Assembly (NCBI GenBank): GCA_024291935.2
Contig: CM044321.1
Location: 66,970,985-67,034,984 of the forward strand
DNA: 64,000 bases
Reading direction: 5' to 3'
DNA from: Okapia johnstoni
Taxonomy: Eukaryota > Chordata > Mammalia > Artiodactyla > Giraffidae
The translations under genes were made by a program, and so were the position numbers. The stretch's first letter is position 1. Every line of letters begins with the position of its first letter. This document shows positions 21,331 to 32,752 of the stretch, piece after piece. The notes under the pieces are model-generated. The model saw only the letters and a program-made list of their open reading frames with translations. It did no database searches and was not told the origin of the DNA.

Positions 21331-21812
21331 TTTTTTCATTGAGCTTTTTATTCATTATAAAGGTGATGTGAGTACTAAATGGTCTTATATAAAGTGCTTA
21401 GAGCATTACACAGAGTAGACACTATGTGAGTATATTACTGTTAGAATTTTCTTAAGGATGTATACTCACGAGCCGGAGGGTGGAAGATGTAAGTGTAATA
21501 TATCCAACATTTGATAAACCACATGAGACTCATTTGAAAAATAAAAATGCCTGTTTTCACAATATAAAAGGTAAAGCTTGACTTATTCTTTTTGGCTATG
21601 GACATACGGAGAAAATAATGCAGTGATCATAAATTTTCAAAGATTAACAGGATTGGGAAGGTGGACCAGAGCAGTATACCAGTCTCCCTGGGGTGTGACT
21701 TTTTTTTTTTTTCCTGATGTCAGAAGATAGAATGGGATAATGGTTAAAAACACTTCAAATTCCAGCAAAGATTAGCCATGTCTGAAAGGAAAACATTTAG
21801 CTTCCTCTATAA

Positions 21813-22003
21813 CAGGGGTCCCTAACCTTCAGAACCTCATGCCTGATAATATGAGGTGGAGCCAATGTAATAATAATAGAAATAAAGTGTGCAATAAATG
21901 TAATGTGCTTGAAGCATCCCCAACCCACCCCCCCATCTCCAGTCCATGAAAAAATTGTCTAAGAAACTGGTCCCTGGTACCAAAAAGGTTGGGCTGCTGC
22001 CTA
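21813..22003. repeat. Non-autonomous hAT element
   Basis: Starts 'aacaggggtccctaaccttc' and ends 'ggtaccaaaaaggttggg'. These are inverted termini (GGGGTCCC-CAACC type), with 'aatatgaggtggagccaatg' and 'agtccatgaaaaaattgtct' between. This matches a well-known Tip100/Zaphod-related mammalian element with an internal deletion. Confidence 0.6.
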
Positions 22004-22440
22004 GAACATCCCTCCCTCTAGTCTTAACCAAAAATACTCCATATATTCTGAAATGTCTGCTAGTAGGTAAAATACTTTCAGTTGAGAATCACTGCAGTTC
22101 AGGTACTCACATCACTTAATACTCACTACTCCTCACTCCCACATGGCTACAAATGTGAAAACCTACATAATGAAAAGACTCTACACAACTTTAACTTTTA
22201 TAACTTCTCTCTTATATCTTCTGGATTGGCTCAGCAGTCTTCTCTTAAAAGTCATCTTTGGCCATTCATCTGGAAAAAAATGCATGACACTTTATGGACA
22301 GTGAGTGGTTTTGTAAAACTTAGTCTTTGACTTCTCGTGGGATTCAAAGGATAGTAGGCATGGGTAGTAGGGAGGAATATTTTCATTTGAAGAACTAAAT
22401 TTGATCACTTAGTGCCCAAACTGTTGCTTCTTTTCTAAAG

Positions 22441-22584
22441 ACCTGTTCAAAGTCTCGTTGCTCCTGCCCTCAAAAGAAAAGACACATCAATCTAAGGAGG
22501 CCCCATCGGCAGGAACTGTGTGGCCGCTGCAAAGACAAGAGATTCTCCTGTGGCAGTATTTACAGCTTTAAACACATCATGTGA
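22441..22584 (+). CDS. ZAR1L: ZAR1L coding exon 4 with stop (residues 272-318)
   Basis: After the acceptor TTTTCTAAAG the 144 bases encode TCSKSRCSCPQKKRHINLRR, PHRQELCGRCKDKRFSCG and SIYSFKHIM, then TGA at 22582-22584. Cys273, Cys278, Cys280, Cys298, Cys301 and Cys308 complete the family's zinc-binding C-terminal domain, which mediates RNA binding in ZAR1 proteins. All expected cysteine pairs are present, so the protein appears functional. Confidence 0.97.
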   Translation, partial: TCSKSRCSCPQKKRHINLRRPHRQELCGRCKDKRFSCGSIYSFKHIM

Positions 22585-22770
22585 CAGGCAGTGTGCTTTG
22601 TTCAGGGCACCTGAACTCTTCTTGTAATTTACTGTATAGTTCCTCTCTTTCAATTTGACCCTGACCTGGTATTGGAACATGGATTATGCTTTTGTACTTT
22701 TTGTAGTTTGTGTGACAATTGTTGATGTGAATAGAATGAAATAAATGCATGTAAAATAGACTGTGAAGGC
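22585..22770 (+). terminator. ZAR1L: ZAR1L 3' UTR and polyadenylation signal
   Basis: A canonical AATAAA lies at 22740-22745, about 155 bases after the stop, in unique sequence. A short 3' UTR is inferred. Cleavage 10-30 bases further on would fall just before the Bov-tA insertion at 22785. Confidence 0.6.
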
Positions 22771-22784
22771 ACATTAATTGGTGA

Positions 22785-23089
22785 AAGTCACTCAGTCATG
22801 TCTGACTTTTTTGCGACCCCACGAACTGTACAGTCCATGGAATTCTTCAGGCCAGAATACTGGAGTAGGTAGCCTTTCCCTTCTGCAGGGGATCTTCCCA
22901 ACCTAGGGATCAAACCCAGGTCTCCCGCATTGTGGGCAGATTCTTTACCAGCTGAGCTACAAGGGAAGCCCAGGAATACTGAAGTGAGTAGCCTATCCCT
23001 TCTCCAGAGGATAATCCTAATCTGGAATCAAACTGGGGTCTGCTGCATTGCAGGTGGATTCTTTACCAACCGAGCTATCAGGGAAGCCC
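22785..23089 (-). repeat. Bov-tA SINE with duplicated tRNA-like part
   Basis: A complete reversed Bov-tA (22785-22971, ending 'gagctacaagggaagccc') is followed by a second copy of its tRNA-like half (22972-23089, ending 'gagctatcagggaagcccc'). A single duplication 'cattaattggtga' at 22772-22784 and 23090-23102 brackets the whole. Both parts therefore appear to have inserted as one unit. Confidence 0.85.
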
Positions 23090-23102
23090 CATTAATTGGT
23101 GA

Positions 23103-24650
23103 TCCTCGGGTAAAAACATCAATAAAGCATTGGGAAATGGTAGACTGTATCACTAATACAAATGGAACAATAAAAGGGAACAATAGTCATTTGACAAACT
23201 TTTGTAAACTGGGTGTTCTAAGTGTCAGGAATATAGAGACAATCAAGGGGGTCCTTGCCTTCAAATATATGTAATCATTATATCAAATGCTTAAATAGCA
23301 CTTAGTATATGCTAGGCATTGTTGTAACTCATCACAGCAGTTGTATTGTACTCATTTTTAATAGATGAGAAGGAGCCACAGGAAGGTCGTAGAGTAAAGT
23401 CAGAATTTGAACCTAGGAAGACCAGTACATTCTCTACAGCTTTAGCTATAGTGATGTTTATATTTTCAGATTTAGATGTGTTAAGTGCAGTAAAGGAAAT
23501 GGAGCTATAATAGTGACTTCTTTAGAAAGGGTTTGAAAAGAGGTGACATGAGAACTGAGATCTGCAGGTTGAGGGAGAGCTGGGAGAAAAGATATTTTGG
23601 TTCCACAGAAACAACAAGAGCAAAAGCCCTGGAGGTGGGGCATGTACTTAGCTTGTCTCAGGAACGAGAGTCCCTGAGGCTAATATCAGACAAAGGCTGG
23701 AGAAGGCAGGGCTCAGGTCAAGCATATGGCAGCCCATGAAAGTATTTAAAGAAGGCACTAACATCAGATTCTTACTGTAAAAATCGTTCTGCTATGAGAC
23801 AAGATCAGGTAGAGTGGAAGGAGGAAGACCAATTAGGAGGTTAATAAACACATGAGCAAAAGGATGGCTTGGAAAAGAGTGGGTGACCATGGAGATGGAG
23901 AGAACTACATCAATTCCAGATAATGTTTGAAAGTGGAATGCACAGGATTAGAAGTGGGAGATGGTGAAATGATGACTTTGTATTTGAATTCTTAGTTGAA
24001 TGAAACTGAGAGGTATGACAAGAACATAATCTGGAGTCAAATTACCTAGCTTCAAATCACTGGTGTGATACTTAGGAGATGTATAGTTGTGGGTAAGTTA
24101 CTTTCTCTCTCTCAATTACTCCTCTGTAAAATGGGCACAATAATAGTAACTATCTCTTGTGGATGGTGATGGGAGGATTAAAGCAGCTGATATGTGTTAA
24201 GCACTTAGATTATTACCTGTAACAGGTACTCAGTAAACTTAGCTGTCCTTTTTTGATGGGACTGTGTAGTGAGAAGGGAAAAGGCTTTTGTTTTCAATAG
24301 TAACTTTGAAATATTTGAGACTCCATCCAAATGGAGTTGTCATGTATGAATCTGGAATTTAGGAGAGGAGGTTGGAGCCAGAGAGAGAGATGGAGATTAA
24401 AAAATATATAGTACTTAAAGCTGTAGGCCTGGATGGAGAGTACACACAGACGCCTGGGGCACACCAATACTTGGAACACTATTCTAAAACTTTAATGTAC
24501 CACGAGTTACCTGGTGATCTTGTTTTTTTGTTTTGTTTCATAAAATCAGTCATTTAATTTGATTTCAACCATGATTAAAAATTCTTTATGCTGTGATCCC
24601 TATCGTAAGTTGACTTGTTTTTAGCTTATCTTTTCCCTCCTCTGTGTTAG
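23103..24650. other. Intergenic DNA with old SINE remnants
   Basis: No gene seen. MIR-type remnants lie at about 23280-23450 (plus; 'gctaggcattgttgtaactc', 'agaatttgaacctag') and 24015-24255 (minus; 'cctctgtaaaatgggcacaa'). The rest is unclassified unique or old-repeat sequence. Confidence 0.55.
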
Positions 24651-24654
24651 ATTT

Positions 24655-25000
24655 TTAAAAATCATTATATTTATTGGCTATGCTATGTCTTCATTGCTAT
24701 GAGGGCTTTTCTCTAGTTGTGGTGAGTGGGGGCTACTCTCTGGTTGTGATACATAGACTTCTTGTTGCGATGGCTTCTCTTGTTGCAGAGCACAGGCTCT
24801 AGGGTGCACGGCCTTCAGTGGTTGCTGCGCTTGGGCTCAGTAGTTGTGGCTCCCGAGCTCTAGAGCACAGCCTCAATAGTTGTGGCACACAGGTTTAGTT
24901 GCTTACTCTGCGGCCTGTGGGATCTTCCCGGATCAGAGATCAAACCATGTGTCTCCTTCACTGGTAGGTGAATTCTTTCCCACCAAGCCACCAGGGTGGG
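24655..25000 (-). repeat. CHR-type SINE
   Basis: Reads 'cttttctctagttgtggtga', 'gggctcagtagttgtggctc', 'gatcttcccggatcagagat' and 'caccaagccaccaggg'. This is the reversed CHR/SINE2 consensus of cetartiodactyls. Confidence 0.8.
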
Positions 25001-25119
25001 TGGCTGCTCTATATTAGATTTTAATTTAGAAGTTTTATGGTCATTATTATGGCTCTGCCAGGACCACTGACCTATAATGTGTTTTTCCCAAAGACTCTGA
25101 TTTTCAGCCTGGATCCAAA

Positions 25120-25380
25120 TTGCCTTGTTTTTTAATTTATTTTTACTGTTTATTTTTTGTAATTTTATTTTACATTAGAGTAAGTCGACTTACAGTATTG
25201 TATTCATTTCAGAGATACAGCACAGTGATTCAGTTATACTTGTACATGTTTCTATTCTGTTTTAGATTCTTTTCCCTTTTAGGATATTACAGAATATTGA
25301 GTAGGCTCCCTGTGCTATGCAGTAGGTCCTTGTTGATTATTTTGTGTATAGTAGTATGTATATGTTAATCCTACCAGTCC
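25120..25380 (-). repeat. L1 3' UTR fragment
   Basis: 'gacttacagtattgtattca', 'cagtgattcagttatacttg' and 'gctatgcagtaggtccttgt' are the antisense 3' UTR of artiodactyl L1. The fragment is 5'-truncated. Confidence 0.7.
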
Positions 25381-25384
25381 CACT

Positions 25385-26021
25385 TCAGTTGTTCAGTCAT
25401 GTCTGACTCTTTGCAACCTCCATGGACTGCAGCACGCCACACTTCCCTGTCCATCCACAGACTGCCTGAGGTTGCTCAAATTCATGTCCACTGAGTCGGT
25501 GATGCCATCCAACCATCTCATCCTCTATCGTCCCCTTCTCCTCCTGCCTTCAGTCATTCCCAGCATCAGAGTCTTTTCCAGTGAGTCAGTTCTTCTCATC
25601 AGGTGGCCAAAGCGTTGCAGCTTCAGCTTCAGCATCAGTCTTTCCAGTGAATATTAAGGATTGATTTCCTTTAGGATGGACTGGTTGGATCTCCTTGCAG
25701 TCCAAGGGACTCTCAAGAGTCTTCTCCAACACCACAGTTCAAAAGCATCAATTCTTCAGCGCTCAGCTTTCTTTATAGTCCAACTGTCACATCCATACAC
25801 GACCACTGGAAAAATCATAGCTTTGACTGTGCAGATCTTTGTCGGCAAAGTGATGTCTCTGCTTTTTAATATGCTGTCTAGTTTGTCATGGCTTTTATTC
25901 CAGGAGCAAGCATCTTTTAATTTCATGAGCGCAGTCACCATCTGCAGTGATTATGGAGCCCAAGAAAATAAAGTCAGTCACTGTTTCCATTGTTTCCCCA
26001 TCTATCTGCCATGAAGTGATT
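25385..26021 (-). mobile_element. BovB LINE, 5'-truncated 3' part
   Basis: Starts 'cagttgttcagtcatgtctg' (3' terminus reversed) and continues with 'ggtgatgccatccaaccatc', 'agtgagtcagttcttctcat' and 'gccatgaagtg'. This is the last 0.6 kb of BovB covering the end of its reverse transcriptase ORF. The ORF is broken; one peptide is LDSILKSRDITLPTKICTVK. Confidence 0.85.
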
Positions 26022-26259
26022 GTCATGTTAAACTGTCAGGCTCTCTTTGCTGTATTCCCCAGTTGGCAGTCTGCTCATGCTGTTTTCCAGATTGAGCATT
26101 AGCTAGCTCTGCTTTTAATTGGTCGATAGCACTTTTGGTTTCCCTTCTTCACCAAGTCAGTCTCCTCTACTCTTTTCTTTAGAATACTTTGGTTATAACT
26201 GTATGTATGGAAGTGTGTGTATATGTCCCATTATTTCTGTAATTACCTCCTTGGTCTGC
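26022..26259. other. Unclassified T-rich DNA between BovB and L1
   Basis: No gene or clear repeat ends seen. Parts such as 'ttctttagaatactttggtt' may belong to the 5' UTR of the following L1. Confidence 0.35.
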
Positions 26260-29200
26260 TTGATCTCCTCTCACTAGAACACAGGCACAAGTCACCCCTA
26301 ACAGGGAATCAGCACAAACCACTCAACTAATCTTTCCCTCCAAGGGAAAAAAACAAATGGAAGAAAGAAACGACCCTAAAGTGTAGGAAAAGAAGACCTC
26401 AAGGGGAGCATGTTAGAAAAAAAAGGTGATGAAAAGACAGAGAAATACAGCACAAATGAAAGAACAAAGTAGAAACTCACAAGACCAAATAAACAAAGAG
26501 AAAATAAACAATCTACCTGAAAGGGAATTCAGAATAATGATAATAAAGATGCTTCAAAGACTTGAAAATACAATGGAGAAAATGCAAGAAACATTTAACA
26601 CAGTTAACAGAATCATCAAGGACATAGAAGAAATAAAGGATAAGCAAACACAGATGAAGAACACAATTACTGAAATTAAAAAATACTCTAGAAGGAATCA
26701 ATAGCATAATAACTGAGGCAGAGGAATGGATAAGTGAACTGGAGAAGAGAATGGTACAAATAACTGCTGAAGAGCAGAACAAAGGGAAAAGAATGAAAAG
26801 AATTGAGGATAGCCTCAGAGACCTTTGGAACAATATTAAATGCATCAACATTTGAGTTATAGGGATCCCAGAGGAAGGAAAAACAAAGAAAGTCACTGAG
26901 AAAACTTTTGAAGAAACTATTGTTGAAAACTTCCCCAACATGGGAAAGGAAATAGTCAATCAAGTCCAAGAAGCAGAGTCCCTTACAAGATAAACACAAG
27001 GAGAAATACATCAAGACACATATTCATCAAGCTAACAGAGATTAAGCACAAAGAAAATATATTAAAAGAAGCGAGGGAACAGCAACAAGAAACATACAAG
27101 GGAAAGCCCATACAGTTAACAGCAAATCTTTCAGCAGAAACTCTGCAGGCCAGAAGGAAATGGCAGGATATATTTAAAGTACTGAAAGAGAAAAATCTAC
27201 AACCAAGATTACTATACCCGGCAAAGATCTCATTCAGAATTAATGGAGAAATCAAAGTTTTGCAGATAAGCAGAAGTTAAGAGAATTTAGCACCACCAAA
27301 CCAGTCTTGCAACAAACTCTAAAAGGACTTATATAGCCAGTAAACACAAGAGAAAGGAAAGACCTACAAATACAAACCCAAAACAATCAAGAAAATGCCA
27401 ATAGAAACGTGTATCAATAATTACCTTAAATGTAAATGGATTAAATGCACCAGCCAAAAGATAAAGGATGACTGAATGGATTAAAAAACAAAACCCATAT
27501 ATATGCTGCCTACAAGAGACCCACTTCAGACCTAGAGACACATACAGACTGAAAGGAAAAGGATGGAAAAAGATATTCCTTGCAAATGAAAACTAAAAGA
27601 AAGCCAGAGTGGCAATCCTTATTTCAGACAAAATAGACTTTAAAATAAAGAATATTATAAGAGACCAAGAGGAACACTACATAATGATCAAGGAATCAAT
27701 CCAAGAAGAAGACATAACAATTGTAAATATTTATGCACCCAACACAGGAACACCTCAGTACATAAGGCAAACACTGACAGGCATAAGAGGGGAAATTGAT
27801 AGAAACACAATAATAGTAGGGGACTTTAACACCCCATTTATACCAATGGACAGATCATCAAAACGGAATCAATAAGGAAACACAAACCTAAAATGAAACA
27901 TTATACCAAATGGACCTAACTGATATCTTCAGAACCTTCCATCCAAATGCAGAAAATACACATTCTTCTAAAGTGCACATGGAACACTTTTCACAATAGA
28001 CCACATCTTGGGCCACAAATCAAGCCTCAGTAAATTTAAGAAAGCTGAAATCATATCAAGTATCTTCTCTCACCACAAAACTATGAGACTACATATCAAC
28101 TACAGGAAAAAAAAAACTGCAAAAAAAACCCAAAAACCACAAACTCATGGAGATTAAACAATACATTACTAAATAACAAAGAGGTTACTGAAGAATAAGA
28201 AAGGAAATCAAAAGATTCCTAGAAACAAATGAAAATGAAAACACAATAACCCAAAACCTATGGGATTCAGCAAAAGCAGTTTGAAGAGGGAAAGTTTATA
28301 GCAAGACAGTCATACCTCAAGAAGCAAGAAAAGCACTGAACAGACAACCTAACTTTGTATCTAAAGCAACTGGAAAAAGAAGAAGGAAAAAAACCTGAAA
28401 GTCAGCAGAAGGAAAGAAATCTTAGAGATCAGAGCAGAAATAATGAAAAGGAAATGAAAGAAACAATAGCAAAGATTAATAAAACTAAAACTTTGTTCTT
28501 TGAGAAGATAAACAAAATTGACAAACCACTAGCTAGACTCATCAAGAAAAGGAGAAAGGTCAAATCAACAAAATTAGAAATGAAAAAGAAGTTGCAACAG
28601 ACAACACAGAAATACAAAGGATCATAAGAGAATATTATGAGCAACTATATGCTAATAAAATGGACAATCTAGAGGAAATGGACAGATTCTTAGAAAAGTT
28701 CAACCTCCCAGGACTGAACCAGGAAGAAATAGAAAACATGAACAACCCAATTACAAACACTAAAATTGAAACTGTGATAAAAAATCTCCTGAAAAACAAA
28801 ACCTCAGGGTCAGATGGCTTCACAGGAATCCTGTCAAACATTTAGAGAGGAGCTAATGCCTGTTTTTCTGAAACTATTCCAAAAAATTGCAGAGAAGGAA
28901 CACTTCTAAACTCATTCTACGAGGCCACAATCACCCTGATACCAAAACCAGGCTAAGACAACACAAAAAAAGAAAATTAATTACATGCCAACATCACTGA
29001 TGAACATAGTTGCAAATATCCTCAACAAAATTCTAGCAAACAGAATTCAACAACACATTAAAAAGCTCACACAATGATCAAGTCAGGTTTATTCCAGGGA
29101 TGCAAGGATTCTTTAATATATGCAAATCAATCAATGTGATACACCATATCAGCAAGTTGAAAAATAAAAGCCATATGATCATCTCAATAGATGCAGAAAA

Positions 29201-29616
29201 AGCCTTTGACAAATTCAGCACACATTTATGATAAAAACGCTTCAAAAAATGGGCATAGAAGGAACCTACCTCAACATAGTAAAAGGCCATGTATAAGCCC
29301 ACAGCAAACATTATTCTCAGTGGTGAAAAACTAAAAGCATTCCCTCTAAGATGAGGAAAAGACAAGGGTGTCCACTCCCACCACTGTTATTCAACATAGT
29401 TCTGGAAGTCCTAGCTACAGCAATTAGAGAAGAAAAAGAAATAAAAGGAATCCAGATCAGAAAAGAAGTTAAACCCTCACTGTTTGCAGATGACATGATT
29501 CTGTACATAGGAAACCCGAAAGAAACTATCAGAAAATTACTAGAGCTAGTCACTGAATTCAGCAAAGTCATGGGATATGAGGTCAGTACACAGAAATCAC
29601 TTGCGTTTCCTATATT
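26260..29616 (+). mobile_element. L1 LINE, plus strand, decayed
   Basis: ORF1 begins at 26426 (MMKRQRNTAQMKEQSRNSQD) and is broken near 26701. Its C-terminal part extends to about 27260. ORF2 begins near 27415 (ITLNVNGLNAP-type, with stops). It includes an intact endonuclease piece at 27609-27875 (MAILISDKIDFKIKN ... IIVGDFNTPF) and RT pieces to 29600 ([15 protein letters not shown]). Many frameshifts and stops show it is old. It is cut at 29616 by a BovB, and I do not see its ORF2 resume beyond. Confidence 0.85.
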
Positions 29617-31335
29617 CAGATCAGTTGCTAAGTTGTGTCCGGCTCTTTGCAACCCCATGGACTGCAGCATGCCAGACTTCTTTATCCATCACCAGCACTT
29701 GGAGCTTGCTCAAATTCATCAAGTCGGTGATGCCATACAACCATCTCATCCTCTGTTGTCCAATTCTCCTGCCCTCGATCTTTCCCAGTATCAGGGTCTT
29801 TTCCAGTGAGTTGGCTCTTCACATCAGGTGGCCAAAGTATTGGAATTTCAGCTTCAGCCTCAGTCCAATGAATATTCGGGGTTGATTTCCTTTAGGATTG
29901 ACTGGTTTGATATCCTTCTTATCCAAGGGACTCTAAGAAGTCTTCTCCAGCACTGCAGTTTGAAAGCATCATTTCTTTAGCACTCAGCTTTCTCTATGGT
30001 CCAAGCCTCATACTGTACATGACTACTGGAAAAACCGTACCTTTGACTGTATGGACCTTTGTTGGCAAAGTGATGTCTCAGCTTTTTAATATGCTGTCTA
30101 GGTTGGTCATAGCTTTTCCTCCAAGGAGTAAGCATCTTTTAATTTTATGGCTGCAGTCACCCTCCACAGTGATTTTAGAGTCCAAGAAAATAGTCTGTCA
30201 CTGTTTCTATTGTTTCCCCATCTATCTGCCATGAAGTGATGGAACCAGATGCCATGATCTTCCTTTTTTGAATGTTGAGTTTTAAGCCAACTTTACCACT
30301 CTCCTCTTTCACCTTGATCAAGAGGCTCTTTAGTTTCTCTTTGCTTTCTGCCATAAGGGTGGTGTTATCTGCATATCTGAGGTTATTGGTATTTCTTCCA
30401 GCAGTCTTGATTCCAGCTTGTACTTCATCCAGCCCAGCATTTCATGTGATATACTCTGCATATGAGTTAAATAAGCAGGATGACAATATACAGCCTTGAC
30501 ATACTCCTTTCCCAGTTGGGAACCAGTCCATTGTTCCATGTCTGGTTCTAACCATTGCTTCTTGACCTGCATACAGGTTTCTCAGGAGGCAGGTAAGGTG
30601 GTCTAGTATTCCCATCTCTTTAAGAATTTTCCACAGTTGGTTGTGATGCACACAGTCAAAGGCTTTAATGTAGTCACTGAAGCATAAGTAGATATTTTTG
30701 TGGAATTCTTTTGCTTTTTCGACGATCCAACAGATGTTGGCAATTTGTTCTCTGGTTCCTCTGCCTTTTCTAAATCCAGCTTGAACATATGGAAGTTCAC
30801 GGTTCATGTACTGTTGAAGCCTCACTTGGAGAATTTGAGCATTACTTGGCTAGCATGTGAAATGAGTGCCGTTTGTGTGATAGTTTGAACATTCTTTGGT
30901 ATTGCTCTTCCTTGGGATTGGAATGAAAACTGACCTTTTCCAGTCCTTTGGCCACTGCTGAGTTTCATATTTGCTGGCATACTGAGTGCAGCACTTTCAT
31001 AGCATCATCTTTTAGGATTTGAAATAGCTCAGCTGGAATTCCATCACCTCCACCGGGTGTGTTTGTAGAGATGCATCCTAAGGCCCACTTGACTTTGCAT
31101 TCCAGGATGTCTGGCTCTAGGTGAGTGATCACACCTTTTGGTTATCTGGGTCATGAAGATCTTTTTTGTATAGTTCTTTGTATTGTTGCCACCTCTTCTT
31201 AATATCTTCTGCTTCCGTTAGATCCCTGCTGTTTCTGTCCTGTGTGGTGCCCATCTTCACATGAAATGTTCCCTTGGTATCTCTAATTTTCTTGAAGAGA
31301 TTTTTAGTCTTTCCCATTCTGTTGATCAATAATAT
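29617..31335 (-). mobile_element. BovB LINE, 5'-truncated
   Basis: The 3' terminus is at 29617 ('cagttgctaagttgtgtccg'), running up to RT and upstream coding sequence near 31330 (MGKTKNLFKKIRDTKGTFHV). A 127-codon RT piece at 30825-30442 contains ELPYVQAGFRKGRGTREQIA and VRTRHGTMDWF. The remainder is frameshifted. No clean target duplication was found. Confidence 0.85.
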
Positions 31336-31520
31336 TCTGTTGCAAAATTTAAAGTTGCTGAGAAATTAAGTCTTAAAAGTTCTCATCAGAAGAAAAAAAT
31401 TTTTTTGTAATTTACTGTGGAGACAGATGGTAGACTTACTGGGGTGATCATTTCGCAGTGCCACAGATGTCAAATCATTATGTTGTACACCTGAAACTAA
31501 TGTATGTCAGTAATACCTTT
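31336..31520. repeat. Unclassified repeat remnant
   Basis: 'gggtgatcatttcgcagtgc', 'atcattatgttgtacacctg' and 'aaactaatgtatgtcagtaa' form a common interspersed mammalian segment, which seems to continue after the next SINE with 'caattataccttaatag'. I cannot name the family with confidence. Confidence 0.4.
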
Positions 31521-31735
31521 TGTTGCTGTTGTTTAGTCACTCAGTCGTGTCCAACCCTTTGCGACCCCACTGACTGTAGCCCACCAGGCTCCTCTTTCCA
31601 TGGGATTCTCCAGCAAAAATACTGGAGTGGGTTGTTGTGCCCTCCTCCAGGGGATCTTCCCAAGCCAGGGGTAGAACCCTTGTTTCCTGCATTGGCAAGC
31701 AGATTCTTTACCTCTGAGTCATTAGGGAAAACCCA
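31521..31735 (-). repeat. Bov-tA SINE
   Basis: Reversed element from 'cactcagtcgtgtccaaccc' to 'agattctttacctctgagtc' and 'attagggaaaaccc'. It splits the surrounding older repeat. Confidence 0.88.
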
Positions 31736-31846
31736 ATTATACCTTAATAGTAATACAAAAGAAAGGTGTGGGAAAGCTGCAGATAATGGTAATTTGAAAT
31801 TATCAAGGAGCATAAATTGTATTTTAGGATTGATTGATAGCATTGA

Positions 31847-32119
31847 ATTGGAGGAGGCAATGGCACCCCACTCCAGTACTCTTGCCTGGAAAATCCCATG
31901 GATGGAGGAGCCTGGTAGGCTGCAGTTCATGGGGTCGCTAAGAGTCGGACACGACTGAACGACTTCACTTTAACTTTTCACTTTCATGCATTGGAGAAGG
32001 AAATGGCAGCCCACTCCAGTGTTCTTGCCTGGAGAATCCCAGGGACAGTGGAGCCTGCTGGGCTGCCATCTGTGGGGTTGCACAGAGTCGGACACGACTG
32101 AGGTGACTTAGCAGTAGCA
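31847..32119 (+). repeat. Bov-A2 SINE with target duplication
   Basis: Two plus-strand Bov-A units ('ggaggcaatggcaccccact' and 'gagaaggaaatggcagccca') lie in tandem and end at 'gacttagcagtagca'. A perfect 11-base duplication 'gatagcattga' sits at 31836-31846 and 32120-32130. Low divergence suggests a young insertion. Confidence 0.93.
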
Positions 32120-32130
32120 GATAGCATTGA

Positions 32131-32508
32131 GGGCTCATTTTGAGGGTTAGCACTCTTAATTTGGCTTGGTTGCAGTTGTATTCTAGTAATATCACGTTTC
32201 AGCATGTGTACATGTGGAAAGGTTTGAACTAGTTGAGTAAGATGGGGGAAAGATATTCTTGACTGGCAGCAAAGGGGTGATTATAATCCATGAAATTTAA
32301 ACTTGTTCAAAAGTGCAGTGAAGGTAGGTGGTGGGTAGTGGCAAAAGCAATGAGGTCTACAGATCGATTATTCATGATCGGGGAAAAAATGCTGGAGAGG
32401 GTAGGGTTCCAGAGTTAAAGGGGCCTGGAAGTGAGTGAGTGAGATGCTTAAACATGAGGTTCTTGAGCTGTTGCTAGGGGTAGGATTTTGGTATACTGTG
32501 AAGCTGAG
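32131..32508. other. Unique intergenic DNA
   Basis: No gene, repeat family or motif recognised. Confidence 0.5.
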
Positions 32509-32530
32509 TTAGCTTCCCAGGTGGCTCAGT

Positions 32531-32565
<35 letters not shown>

Positions 32566-32752
32566 CCTGCTAATGCAGGAGATGCAGGAGACTCGGGTTT
32601 GATCCCTGAGTTGGGAAGATCCCCTGGAGAAGGAACTGGCAACCCACTCCAGTATTCTTCCCTGGGAAATCCCGTGGACAGAGGCGCTTGATGGGCTGCT
32701 GTCCATGGGGTCACAAAAAGTCAGACACAACTGAGTGACCGAGCATGCATGT
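32509..32752 (+). repeat. Bov-tA SINE with internal poly-A expansion
   Basis: The tRNA-like head 'gcttcccaggtggctcagtg' is followed by 'gtaa' and an uninterrupted A-run at about 32534-32561. The element then resumes 'tctgcctgctaatgcaggag'. The consensus has only about five A/G bases there. The body continues normally to 'gtcagacacaactgagtgac'. Confidence 0.88.

Larger units (their letters stand above)
10713..22440 (+). other. ZAR1L: ZAR1L intron 3 (about 11.7 kb)
   Basis: Donor GTAAGC, acceptor TTTTCTAAAG. Most of its length is the antisense L1 at 10963-18938 and an older L1 relic at about 19560-21330. The parts 21331-21812 and 22004-22440 look unique, with no coding signal seen. Confidence 0.9.
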
